This document shows positions 8,850 to 16,995 of a DNA stretch of 47,843 nt, piece by piece. The notes under the pieces were generated by a model. It was given only the letters and a program-made list of their open reading frames with translations. It searched no databases and was not told the DNA's origin. The position numbers were made by a program, and so were the translations under genes. Within the stretch, counting starts at the first letter, position 1, and the number at the start of each line of letters is the position of its first letter. The stretch comes from Myxococcales bacterium. GTDB taxonomy: Bacteria > Myxococcota_A > Polyangia > Polyangiales > Polyangiaceae. The stretch covers positions 1 to 47,843 of the forward strand of contig JAHFDY010000007.1 of assembly GCA_023248735.1 (NCBI GenBank), written 5' to 3'.

Positions 8850-9605
8850 ATGTGCGATAGACACGGAAGCGTGCATGCGCAAGCTTCTGTCCTGATGGCC
8901 GCCGCGCTGCTGACGTCTTGCAGGAGAGAGACGAAGCTCGAGGTGCGCCTCGCGGCGGCGGCGGACCTTGCCGTTGCGCTCGATGAGCTCGTGCCGGCGT
9001 TCACGAAGTCAACCGGATTTACCGTAAAGACAACCTTCGGGTCGTCCGGGCAACTCGCCGAACAGCTCCGCCAAGGCGCACCGTTCGACGCGTTCGCCTC
9101 GGCGAATGCAGCGTTTGCCATGCGTGCGAGCGAGGGCGAGGCGTGCGACGCATCATCGCGAATCACTTACGCCAAAGGCCGCATCGCATTCGTGGTGCAC
9201 GAAGGCACTGTCATCACGAGCGCAAGGGACCTTTTGGCAGCTCGGTTCAAACGAATTGCAATCGCCAATCCGGAGCATGCTCCGTACGGAAGCGCTGCCA
9301 AAGAAGCGATGTTGCACGAAGGCGTGTTCGACGCGTTGGCTCCAAAGTTGGTGATCGCAGAGAATATCCAACAGGCCTTGCAATGGGTCGAGAGCGGCAA
9401 CGCCGATGCGGGCATCGTCGCGGATTCACTCCTCGGGGCGAGGCCGCGATCGCTCGTTTCACGCAATGCCTACGCGCCTCTCGAACAGACATTCGTCACC
9501 TGCAAGGGACACGGCAACACGAAAGGCGGCGAGGCGTTGCGCGCGTTTCTTCAAAGTACGGAAGCGCGCGCAATTCTCGGACGAAGCGGGTTCGATCTGC
9601 CGTGA
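8850..9605 (+). CDS. modA: Molybdate ABC transporter, substrate-binding lipoprotein
   Basis: Periplasmic solute-binding protein that captures molybdate (possibly tungstate) for ModB/ModC. From the ATG at 8850 the protein has 251 residues and begins with a lipoprotein signal ending LLTSC (Cys24). The mature part opens with LEVRLAAAADLAVALDEL, followed by FGSSGQLAEQLRQGAPFDAFASA, the classic ModA oxyanion-binding segments; the second holds the Ser cluster that contacts molybdate. A GTG at 8871 is an alternative start with a poor signal n-region. The stop overlaps the modB GTG start (GTGA). In many Gram-negative bacteria ModA is soluble, so the lipid anchor is a mild peculiarity. Confidence 0.92.
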   Translation: MCDRHGSVHAQASVLMAAALLTSCRRETKLEVRLAAAADLAVALDELVPAFTKSTGFTVKTTFGSSGQLAEQLRQGAPFDAFASANAAFAMRASEGEACDASSRITYAKGRIAFVVHEGTVITSARDLLAARFKRIAIANPEHAPYGSAAKEAMLHEGVFDALAPKLVIAENIQQALQWVESGNADAGIVADSLLGARPRSLVSRNAYAPLEQTFVTCKGHGNTKGGEALRAFLQSTEARAILGRSGFDLP

Positions 9606-10258
9606 CGCCGCTCGCGTTATCCGTATTTGTATCCATTGCGGCTACCTTTATTTCGGCGCTGCTTGGAACGTGGCTTGGGCATCGCCTCGCGCATGGCGCG
9701 CTTCCCTTCCGGCGCGCACTCGAAGCGTTGCTTCTTGCCCCGCTTGTGTTGCCGCCGACCGTGATCGGCTACGCGCTCTTGTGGTTACTTGGTCGCCGTT
9801 CTCTCATTGGCGGCGCAGTCTTCCGCGCATTTGGTGGGTCCATTCTCTTCACCCGCACCGCTGTCATCATGGCTGCGACGATTGCCGCACTGCCGCTCAT
9901 GGCGCGCACGGCACGAAGCGCATTTTCGAGCATCGATCGCCAATACGTCGCCGTCGCACGAACACTCGGCGCGACGCCCCACCGTGTTTTTTTGCACGTC
10001 GAACTTCCACTTGCCGCAAGAGGACTCAGCGCGGGCGTTGTGCTCGCCTTCTGTCGAAGCTTGGGCGAGTTCGGCATTACCCTCATGATTGGCGGAAGCA
10101 TCGAAGGCGAGACGCGAACAGCTTCCGTGGCCCTCTACGGCGCACTTGCTGCGGGAAGGACGAGCGACGCAAGTGCTCTCGCCGTTGCGCTGCTTGCCAT
10201 AGGCGTCGTTGGCGCCATCGTTTCGGGTTGGCTCATTGAGGATCGCCACCATGCTTAG
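9602..10258 (+). CDS. modB: Molybdate ABC transporter, permease
   Basis: Inner-membrane permease of the molybdate importer, 218 residues, with about five to six helices. The ABC-docking loop is recognisable near residue 125 (VAVARTLGATPHRVF, the EAA-type motif), and the helix with LAPLVLPPTVIGYALL is diagnostic for ModB/CysT-type permeases. The start is a GTG at 9602 inside the modA stop, giving a 4-base translational overlap. Although the frame is open much further upstream, that part only mirrors modA in another frame. The 3' end overlaps modC by 8 bases. Confidence 0.93.
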   Translation: MTPLALSVFVSIAATFISALLGTWLGHRLAHGALPFRRALEALLLAPLVLPPTVIGYALLWLLGRRSLIGGAVFRAFGGSILFTRTAVIMAATIAALPLMARTARSAFSSIDRQYVAVARTLGATPHRVFLHVELPLAARGLSAGVVLAFCRSLGEFGITLMIGGSIEGETRTASVALYGALAAGRTSDASALAVALLAIGVVGAIVSGWLIEDRHHA

Positions 10259-10871
10259 CGTTGCGATCCGCGTCGCACGGGGCGCTCGGGCGTTTTCGCT
10301 CAATGCGACAATGGGACCGGGATTTACGGCACTCTGCGGTCCTTCTGGCGCCGGCAAATCGTCTCTTCTCTTGGGACTTGCGGGCGTCGTTCCCGCTTCG
10401 GGGCGTGCCACCCTGGGTACAGTGAGCTGGGTTGACGAAGCGCGCGCACTTGCACCCGAAGAGCGCGACATCGCGGTCGCGTTTCAACAGCCTTTGCTGT
10501 TTCCGCATCTATCTGTGATTGACAACGTACGATTTGGGCTGCGAGACCTGAAACCTCAGTTGCAAGAAGCGCGTATCGATGCAGCACTCGCCTCGTGCGA
10601 AGGAGGCCACCTCAGGTTACGTAAGGTGGTTGACCTTTCGGGAGGAGAGGCACAGCGCGTATCTCTCGCGCGCGCGATCGCTCGACAGTCGAAGGTTCTG
10701 TTTCTTGACGAACCCTTCGCGGCACTTGACCCCGAGCTTCGCACCCGGATCGCGAAGGCGCTCACCCAACATGTCGCAACCCACGAGACGATCGTCGTGC
10801 TCACCGCCCATGACGAGGCGTCGCATGCGTTGCACGCCGCGCAGGTGATAGCCGTCAGCGCAGCGAATTGA
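10251..10871 (+). CDS. modC: Molybdate ABC transporter, ATPase lacking the C-terminal MOP/TOBE domain
   Basis: ATP-binding subunit energising molybdate uptake. Walker A GPSGAGKSS is at residues 30-38, the Q-loop near 79, signature LSGGEAQRVSLARA at 129-141, Walker B VLFLDEP at 149-155 and the switch His at 187. The protein stops at 206 residues, right after the nucleotide-binding domain. Typical ModC is about 350 residues with a C-terminal molybdate-binding TOBE (MOP) domain that can inhibit transport. That regulatory part is absent here. The ATG at 10251 overlaps the modB end. The 3' end overlaps the convergent epimerase gene by 17 bases. Confidence 0.9.
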   Translation: MLSVAIRVARGARAFSLNATMGPGFTALCGPSGAGKSSLLLGLAGVVPASGRATLGTVSWVDEARALAPEERDIAVAFQQPLLFPHLSVIDNVRFGLRDLKPQLQEARIDAALASCEGGHLRLRKVVDLSGGEAQRVSLARAIARQSKVLFLDEPFAALDPELRTRIAKALTQHVATHETIVVLTAHDEASHALHAAQVIAVSAAN

Positions 10872-11775
10872 CCAGCGCCAGAAGGCCTTCTTCGAGGCCA
10901 ACCTTAGGGTCGTAGCCAAGCTCCGTTCGGGCGCGCGAAATGTCGGCGAGCGAGTGGCGAATGTCGCCAACGCGACCCTCCGCATACGAAGGCGGAAGGG
11001 GACGATTGGTGATGCGGGCGAGCACTTGGAGGAGCTCGTTGAGCGTTGTGCGCGTACCGCAGCCCACGTTGTAAGCACGACCGCTGACCCCCGGCGTCGT
11101 CGCCGCGCGGATGTTCGCGTCCACAACATTGCCGATGAAGACAAAGTCCCGCGACTGTTCGCCGTCGCCGAAAATGGTGATGGGCTTTCCCGACAGAGCG
11201 CGGTCCACAAAGATGCTGATCACGCCGGAATAGGCCGACTTTGGATCCTGCCGCGGCCCGAACACATTGAAGTAGCGGAGCGAAACGGTCTCCACACCGT
11301 AGAGTTGCGACCACGCGTGCAGGTAGTACTCGCCGGTGATCTTTTCGACACCGTAAGGCGACACCGGCAGCGGCGCCATGCTCTCCTTTTTCGGCAACTC
11401 AGGGTCTTCGCCATACACGGCCGCCGAGCACGCAAATACGACGCGCTTCGTCTTTTCGGCGCGCGCGGCGTGAAGGACGTTGAGGGTCCCTTGAATGTTC
11501 ACGTCGTGCGTTTCCTGCGGATGCTCGACTGAAAACGGCACGCTCACGACGGCGGCTTCGTGAAAAATAACGTCGCAGCCCCTGGCGACCTCGCGCACGA
11601 GCTTGTCGTCGCGCACATCCCCGACGACGAGCTCCGCGCCCGGGCAAGGCACGAGGTTCTCGCGCTTACCCGTGGACAGATTGTCAAGTACCTTGACTTT
11701 GTACCCCTCGCGAAGGAGTCGCTCCGCGATGTGAGAACCGATGAAACCGGCGCCGCCGGTGATGAGGGCATGCAT
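10855..11775 (-). CDS. NAD-dependent nucleotide-sugar epimerase/dehydratase (extended SDR, GalE/WbpP-like)
   Basis: Extended short-chain dehydrogenase of 306 residues acting on a UDP- or other NDP-sugar, probably in surface polysaccharide synthesis. The NAD-binding TGGAGFIGSH is at residues 6-15. The catalytic triad is Ser117 (FACSAAVYG), Tyr141 and Lys145 (YGVEK). The stretch RYFNVFGPRQ and the downstream GDGEQSRDFVFIGNVVDA match UDP-glucose/UDP-GlcNAc 4-epimerases of the short WbpP/GalE2 type. Exact substrate cannot be assigned. The ATG at 11775 gives the canonical N-terminus MHALITGG. It lies 61 bases downstream of the AgmX-like gene on the same strand. Confidence 0.88.
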   Translation of the reverse strand: MHALITGGAGFIGSHIAERLLREGYKVKVLDNLSTGKRENLVPCPGAELVVGDVRDDKLVREVARGCDVIFHEAAVVSVPFSVEHPQETHDVNIQGTLNVLHAARAEKTKRVVFACSAAVYGEDPELPKKESMAPLPVSPYGVEKITGEYYLHAWSQLYGVETVSLRYFNVFGPRQDPKSAYSGVISIFVDRALSGKPITIFGDGEQSRDFVFIGNVVDANIRAATTPGVSGRAYNVGCGTRTTLNELLQVLARITNRPLPPSYAEGRVGDIRHSLADISRARTELGYDPKVGLEEGLLALVNSLR

Positions 11776-11836
11776 GGTGTGCGGTAGGGTAGCCGATTTG
11801 GGCGATATCGTTTCGATGTTGCGTTCGTCAGAACGC

Positions 11837-13198
11837 TTACGATTCTGCGGAGAACACAAGCGGGTAGCTCACAGTAACCGAGCCACCCTCCGGCGCGCTG
11901 AAGCTCAAACTTCCGAAAGCGCGCACGACACACGACACGACAGATGCATCTCCGATGTCGGATCCACCATCTGACGTGAGACTCACCGCACCGGTACGAT
12001 CGATCACGAAGCGTGTGGTCACGCGACCTCGCAAGCCTGGGTTTGTGCGCAAGCCGGATTCGTAACAAGAGCGGAACCGCCCGAAGTTCAGACGCACGGT
12101 GCGTTGAATGATCTCGGCAGGCAGGTGCCCACCGCGCGCGACGGGCGGGCCCTCGTGCGGCCAATTGGCCTTCGGCGTGTGGCCTGCGGCGAGAAAGCCG
12201 CGGCTGCCGCCGATCCCGTCGCCGCCTGGACCATGACCACCATGACCCGGACCATTGCCGAGACCGCCGATATTGCCAACGCCGATACCCTCGCCTCGTC
12301 CGTTGCCACCCTCACCAGTGCCCGTGAGATCGAGACCGCCAATGCCTTGCGCGTCGCCGATGGTTTGGCCAAACATGTTTCCCACCGCGCTGCGGTCATC
12401 ACGGCCTTCCGCGTCGGGCTTCGCCCAGTCGGCGGCAGGACCGCCCGCCGGACGATACGAAGCGAGCATCCCGAGCATTCCAAACTCGCCTGCCTCTCGT
12501 AGCTCTTGCGCACGAAGTTGCGGATTCGGATTGTCATGACGACCTTCGACCGCGTAACGGGTGTCGCGAGCGGGAGCGCTGATGAGGCCCATTTTGCCGG
12601 ACGCCCCTTTTGCTGAGGTGCCATCGGTGCCGCTCGGTGATTCGCTGGAACTCTGACCCTGTGTGATTTCCTTCTCACGCTCGATCTCAGCGTTGGCGGT
12701 AAGAATGTGCTGAATGCGAAGCAACTGTTCGCGATTGAACGCTTCGTTCTCTGCGTCACTCATGTTGTGACCGAACGTTGCCGCGCCAAGAAGACCGAAG
12801 TGGACCGCAAAGGACCCGAGCAAGCTCGCGCTAAAGAAGCCCAGCGCCACCGTTGCGGCCGGAAGGAGCAGAGAACCTTCGTCGCGCGTTCCCTCGATGG
12901 CCACTTCGAACCCGCTGGTGAGCGCAAGCGTTCGTTTCTGGCCCAACCCAAGAGCCTGCATGTCACCCGACTCTGCGCGTGAGTGAACCCTTCCGTTGAT
13001 GAAGCGAACGAGCTCGATGTCTTCTCCAACTTGGTCAATCAAGTTACCCGCCAATTGGTGCAATGTGCACCCTTCGACCACTTCGCGAACAGCAAACGTG
13101 GCCGTTCCCCACACGAGTCGAAGGAGCGCTCTCTCGGCGCAAGTCGTTGATGTCGTAGACAATGGCGCGGCGAACACCGCTGCATAGGCGAGTGACAT
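11837..13198 (-). CDS. AgmX/PglI C-terminal domain protein, membrane-anchored with Gly-rich linker
   Basis: A 453-residue envelope protein of a kind common in myxobacteria. Residues ~1-105 form an N-terminal domain without a known name. One long hydrophobic segment at about 110-140 anchors it. A polar, then extremely Gly-rich linker spans about 280-335. The last ~100 residues match the AgmX/PglI C-terminal domain, a TonB-C-like fold with paired cysteines (SCYESG and VVSCVV) and the ending VSYPLVF. AgmX belongs to the adventurous gliding machinery of Myxococcus, but many paralogues exist, so a motility role here is only a possibility. The start at 13198 is fixed by AGGAG 6 bases upstream. It is divergent from the methyltransferase gene. 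Confidence 0.85.
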   Translation of the reverse strand: MSLAYAAVFAAPLSTTSTTCAERALLRLVWGTATFAVREVVEGCTLHQLAGNLIDQVGEDIELVRFINGRVHSRAESGDMQALGLGQKRTLALTSGFEVAIEGTRDEGSLLLPAATVALGFFSASLLGSFAVHFGLLGAATFGHNMSDAENEAFNREQLLRIQHILTANAEIEREKEITQGQSSSESPSGTDGTSAKGASGKMGLISAPARDTRYAVEGRHDNPNPQLRAQELREAGEFGMLGMLASYRPAGGPAADWAKPDAEGRDDRSAVGNMFGQTIGDAQGIGGLDLTGTGEGGNGRGEGIGVGNIGGLGNGPGHGGHGPGGDGIGGSRGFLAAGHTPKANWPHEGPPVARGGHLPAEIIQRTVRLNFGRFRSCYESGLRTNPGLRGRVTTRFVIDRTGAVSLTSDGGSDIGDASVVSCVVRAFGSLSFSAPEGGSVTVSYPLVFSAES

Positions 13199-13204
13199 GG
13201 GAGT

Positions 13205-13209
13205 CTCCT
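13205..13209 (-). promoter_or_regulatory. Ribosome binding site deciding the AgmX-like gene start
   Basis: AGGAG on the minus strand, 6 bases before the ATG at 13198. It favours this start over the upstream in-frame codon at 13246. Confidence 0.55.
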
Positions 13210-13421
13210 CGAAGGCGTGCACCTTCGCGCTTGGGTTAGAGAACAAGAGCGCTCGCCACGCGCTTCGGTTTTTGCCGACGCTAACGTCTCACGAGCGCTC
13301 GCTTCACGGTGGCAGACAGGCGGGAAGCCAGGAAGTTCCCAAGGCGATGCGTGTTCGCGCCGAAGTGGCGCAGATGCCGAGCGATCGCGCCCGGTAAATT
13401 TCGTTTACACTCGGCTGCGCG

Positions 13422-14171
13422 ATGAGTGAACGCCGCGTTCCCTATGAAAATGCCTACATGGCTGACTACGGATTCGAGCGCGACATGGTGTTTGCCCGGC
13501 AGAGGACCATTGTCGAGCTCATCGATTCGCTCAAACCAAGGTCGGTCGTGGAACTCGGCTGCGGCGACGATCTCCTCGTTTCCAAATCGCACGCTGGCTC
13601 GATCAAGCAGTGGATCATCATTGAGCCAGCCGAGGGCTTTGCGGCGCGCGCGAGGGAGCGCGTCGCATCGGATCCGCGTTGTTCGGTCATTGAGTCGATC
13701 GCCGAGGACGCCACCGCGGCCGTCAGAGCCCATCTACCGGGCGGAGCCGACCTCGTCGTTTGCTCGAGTTTACTTCACGAAGTTGACGCTCCCGCTCGGC
13801 TTCTTGGGGCGTGTCGCGCGATGCTCGCGCCTAGTGGAACGTGTCATATCAACGTACCCAATGCGCTTTCGTTTCATCGTAGGCTCGCGCGAACGATGGG
13901 CCTCGTTCGCTCAGAATATGAGCCGAGCGCACGCAATCTGGCACTGGCGCAACCATCTCTTTTTGATCGACAATCGCTCCGGGCGCTCGTCGAGGCAAAC
14001 GAACTTGAAGTCGCGAACGACGGCGGGTATTTCGTCAAGCCGTTTACCCATGTTCAAATGGAACTGGCGAGGTCCATTTTGACCGACAAGGTTCTTGAGG
14101 GCCTCTGGTCGCTCGGACGCGAATTGCCCGATCTCGCAAGTGAAATCTTCGTAAACGTGAAGCTCCAATAG
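13422..14171 (+). CDS. Class I SAM-dependent methyltransferase
   Basis: A 249-residue cytoplasmic enzyme with the class I methyltransferase fold. Motif I is VVELGCGDDLLV near residues 41-52, the acidic end of strand 2 is in WIIIEPAEG near 68, and motif IV-like LVVCSSLLHEV is near 108. It most resembles small-molecule or sugar methyltransferases with a post-motif pattern LLGACRAMLAPSGTCHINVPN. Substrate is unknown. The next gene, a flavin oxidoreductase, starts 8 bases later on the same strand, so the two are likely cotranscribed and may modify one product. The pair is convergent with the large minus-strand carrier-protein cluster. Confidence 0.85.
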   Translation: MSERRVPYENAYMADYGFERDMVFARQRTIVELIDSLKPRSVVELGCGDDLLVSKSHAGSIKQWIIIEPAEGFAARARERVASDPRCSVIESIAEDATAAVRAHLPGGADLVVCSSLLHEVDAPARLLGACRAMLAPSGTCHINVPNALSFHRRLARTMGLVRSEYEPSARNLALAQPSLFDRQSLRALVEANELEVANDGGYFVKPFTHVQMELARSILTDKVLEGLWSLGRELPDLASEIFVNVKLQ

Positions 14172-14179
14172 GTGAATCG

Positions 14180-15607
14180 GTGCAGACTCAGCCCAAACCG
14201 GTGGTCATCGTAGGCAACTGTCTCGCGGGGATGGTCGCGGCGGCCGAGCTCGGGATGCAGGGCACCCCTGTCGTGCTCGTAAACGGCAGCCGCAACTGGG
14301 GTGGCCACTTCACTTCACGCAATATTCGTGGCGCGAACTTTGACCTCGGAACCGTGTGTTTCGAATTCACAAGTTTCGCGAAGGATCAGCTGCTCGATGT
14401 CAGCCTGTATGGGACGCGCACGCGTTACGATATTGCGCGCTTCTGCCAAGCCTCTCGTGACTATGTCGAAGGCCTGTTGCCCATTCATGAATCGTCAACG
14501 CCGTTGATGGTTTGGAAGGGCGAGATCGTACCCGACCTCATAATGGCCAACGATTTGTCGATCTTGCGGCGAGTTTCCGAAGGGGCGGCGGCGCAGATCG
14601 AACGAGAGACGCGCGCGATTCTCGCGTGCGCAAACAGGCCACTTCACGCCTCGACGAAGCTCGACAACCCTCTTTACGTGTCGTCATCATACGAGGACGC
14701 ATCGCTCGCCAATCATGGCGCGATGTTTCACCGCATGTTCGTCGAACCGTTCGCCGACAAACTTTTGCCTGGCGGGGCACGCAGCTTCGCGGCGATTTAT
14801 CACCGTTGTCTTTGGATGCCGCTCTACTACCCCGAGACGGTCCTCGCAGCTCTTGGGCCGCAACCGCATGCGCTGCGACCGACGCTCTTTCACTACCCGG
14901 CGAAGGGGTACGTCGGCGCGCTTCCTGAAGCCATCCTCGAGCGAATGGGTGCCTCCGGTCGGGTCACGATTGTCGCAGCGGAAGTCACGGAAGTGCGACG
15001 CGAAGGGATCTTTCGCATATCGCTGTCCACGGGCGAGAAGCTGGAAGCGGAGCGCCTTGTGTGGGGTCTTGACTTGGCCTCGCTTGCGCGTGTGTCGGGC
15101 ATTTCGGACATCGATTCGAAAGACGCATCGGAGAAGAAAACGTCCGCCGCATTTTGCTTTTTGATCGTCGACCGAAAGAAGATTCGCGCCACGTTGAGCA
15201 GCCTGTTTGTCGTCGACCGCGAGCGCATTGCCTATCGCATTGCAAACCAGTCCGAGGCAGCGGCGATCGACGAACCGCAAGCGCGCCTCGTCGTCGAATG
15301 CAACGCGCAGTTCTTCGGCGAGGGCAAACCCGACCTCGAGCTGCTCACGAAGCAGGTATGTCAGGACCTGATCGAACTTGGAATCGTCGAAGCCGAGTCG
15401 GCCATCCTGCACGCGGAGAGTCTCTACGCGCCGCAGATTTTGCCGATACCCAATGAAAACGATCGCGAGCGATGCTTGGCCTTGCTCGCCCGCGTTCGGG
15501 ACAGATTGCCAACGATCGAGTCCGTCGGCCCGGCAAGCGGGTACTTCACAAAGTCACTCAACGACCAACTCATCCAAGGGCTGCAGGTCGCGAAACGCTG
15601 CAGCTAA
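14180..15607 (+). CDS. FAD/NAD(P)-binding oxidoreductase, amine-oxidase or UDP-galactopyranose-mutase-like
   Basis: A 475-residue protein starting with a Rossmann FAD-binding segment (VVIVGNCLAGMVAAAEL at residues 8-24). The usual GxGxxG is altered to GNCLAG. An Arg-containing segment follows (NWGGHFTSRNIRG near 39-51). The layout, with an alpha-helical middle and a C-terminal return to the FAD fold, resembles the amine oxidase, protoporphyrinogen oxidase and UDP-galactopyranose mutase superfamily. I cannot tell which. No signal peptide is visible. The start is a GTG at 14180, 8 bases after the methyltransferase stop. Seventeen bases separate its stop from the convergent glycosyltransferase gene, which fits a shared pathway on opposite strands. 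Confidence 0.7.
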   Translation: MQTQPKPVVIVGNCLAGMVAAAELGMQGTPVVLVNGSRNWGGHFTSRNIRGANFDLGTVCFEFTSFAKDQLLDVSLYGTRTRYDIARFCQASRDYVEGLLPIHESSTPLMVWKGEIVPDLIMANDLSILRRVSEGAAAQIERETRAILACANRPLHASTKLDNPLYVSSSYEDASLANHGAMFHRMFVEPFADKLLPGGARSFAAIYHRCLWMPLYYPETVLAALGPQPHALRPTLFHYPAKGYVGALPEAILERMGASGRVTIVAAEVTEVRREGIFRISLSTGEKLEAERLVWGLDLASLARVSGISDIDSKDASEKKTSAAFCFLIVDRKKIRATLSSLFVVDRERIAYRIANQSEAAAIDEPQARLVVECNAQFFGEGKPDLELLTKQVCQDLIELGIVEAESAILHAESLYAPQILPIPNENDRERCLALLARVRDRLPTIESVGPASGYFTKSLNDQLIQGLQVAKRCS

Positions 15608-15624
15608 TCACTTGGCCGTCGGAG

Positions 15625-16851
15625 CTAAGGGTTTTCGTTCAGCGCCAACCAGTAGTGGTGACGCTCCGAAGCGGCGAGAATAGTCTCGGCGGTATTTTTC
15701 CAACCATAGTGGGCCTCGACTTCGGCTCGACCCGCCTCGGCAACTTCGGAAAGCGACGCTTCGTCAGCAAGAATCGCTTCAAGGCGATCATCCATGTGAG
15801 CGAGGTCCTTCCAGTCATAAAGGTAAAGATTCTTGCCATTCTGAAATTCGGCTGGAATCTCGAGGGAATTGTCGCTCAGAGTCGCCGCTCCGTGATGCAT
15901 GCCGCAAAGGGTGCGTTCGTGCATGCCGCCCGTAGACGCTGGGAGCATGCTGAGGTTGATCTTGGTCTCGCCAAACAGGTCGCCGATCTGCAGGAACGGT
16001 ACGGGCGGATGGACGTCAAAGTTACTCCCCAACTCCGGCACGATCTTCCAGTCCGCGGGACCGACCAGGTGCACAGGAACTCGACGTATCGACGAAAGCA
16101 AACGCATGCGACGAAAGCTGCGAATCCGTTCCTCGATGTACTGCACCGCTCGATAGACCGAACGGGTGGGGACATCGTTTGGATCGACGCCTCGCTTCGA
16201 AAGGTGTGACGCGAAAATATCGACGGTGGCGCGCGACCCATCTTCCACTGCCTCGGCGAGCGTGTCGCGCAGGAGGCCCGACATCAGCGAACTGTCGCTC
16301 ATGACGCGAGTAGCCTTGTCCATGGTTCCGTAGAACGATCCGACGAAAGTCACACCGTGCCTTCGGTCACGAATAGGCTTCAATGGCCCATCGGTGAACT
16401 TGCGCCCGCCAAGATAACTAAGGCCACTGCGCGCTTTGACACGATCGGGGAAGCCACGCCGGTAGAGCGCGAGCCAGGTCTCGTTTGTAAACAGCACGAG
16501 CCAATGATGAATGTCTGTCACGAGGCGATCCGATATTGTGACTGGGCTATCGCCACAGAGCGAGATGAGTTGAGTCTTCGCCCGGTCCCAGATCGGCTTG
16601 CCTTCAATACGAACCGTCGTGCCCGCACCGTTGATGTCAAAAACGAACTTGACCTTGCCCGCGTTAAGCAACTTGACGAGTTCCGGCCCGTAGGGATCCG
16701 CGGTGTCAAAAACAACGGTCTCGTGGCCGAGATCGCGAAAGGCCTGCGAGATTTCGTCGGAGTAACTGCTTGCGACCCCGTATTGGCTCTGCAGTTTCAA
16801 AATGACGATAACTGGACCGGGTGCGTAACCGGTGCGGAGTACCTCGACCAT
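15625..16851 (-). CDS. CgeB-like glycosyltransferase
   Basis: A 408-residue protein resembling CgeB/YkvP-type glycosyltransferases (GT-B fold). The N-terminal half contains VIVILKLQSQYG near residue 14, and the region near 170 has VTFVGSFYG, the usual opening of the C-terminal Rossmann half. The diagnostic segment near 290-325 reads INLSMLPASTGGMHERTLCGMHHGAATLSDN, equivalent to the sugar-nucleotide-binding region followed by E..MA.G in CgeB proteins. It would transfer a sugar from an activated donor; donor and acceptor are unknown. It lies 144 bases downstream of the double-hydrolase gene and is probably the last gene of the cluster. Confidence 0.78.
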   Translation of the reverse strand: MVEVLRTGYAPGPVIVILKLQSQYGVASSYSDEISQAFRDLGHETVVFDTADPYGPELVKLLNAGKVKFVFDINGAGTTVRIEGKPIWDRAKTQLISLCGDSPVTISDRLVTDIHHWLVLFTNETWLALYRRGFPDRVKARSGLSYLGGRKFTDGPLKPIRDRRHGVTFVGSFYGTMDKATRVMSDSSLMSGLLRDTLAEAVEDGSRATVDIFASHLSKRGVDPNDVPTRSVYRAVQYIEERIRSFRRMRLLSSIRRVPVHLVGPADWKIVPELGSNFDVHPPVPFLQIGDLFGETKINLSMLPASTGGMHERTLCGMHHGAATLSDNSLEIPAEFQNGKNLYLYDWKDLAHMDDRLEAILADEASLSEVAEAGRAEVEAHYGWKNTAETILAASERHHYWLALNENP

Positions 16852-16995
16852 CGAAAACCTCCCTTGAGCAAGCGATCATCCGATCGCGCGCCGCCCGCGA
16901 AATCGCGAGCACTTGCGCCTTAGGGAGAATATCGGCCGGGAGGACTTTGCCAATCGGAAATATTGCGGCACAGAGGCACGTAATCCGAGAACGGA

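Noticed and set aside
9143..9601. N-terminal extension of modB by 153 residues.
   Set aside because: It lies in another frame of modA and is Arg-rich; the GTG at 9602 gives a normal permease start with GTGA coupling.
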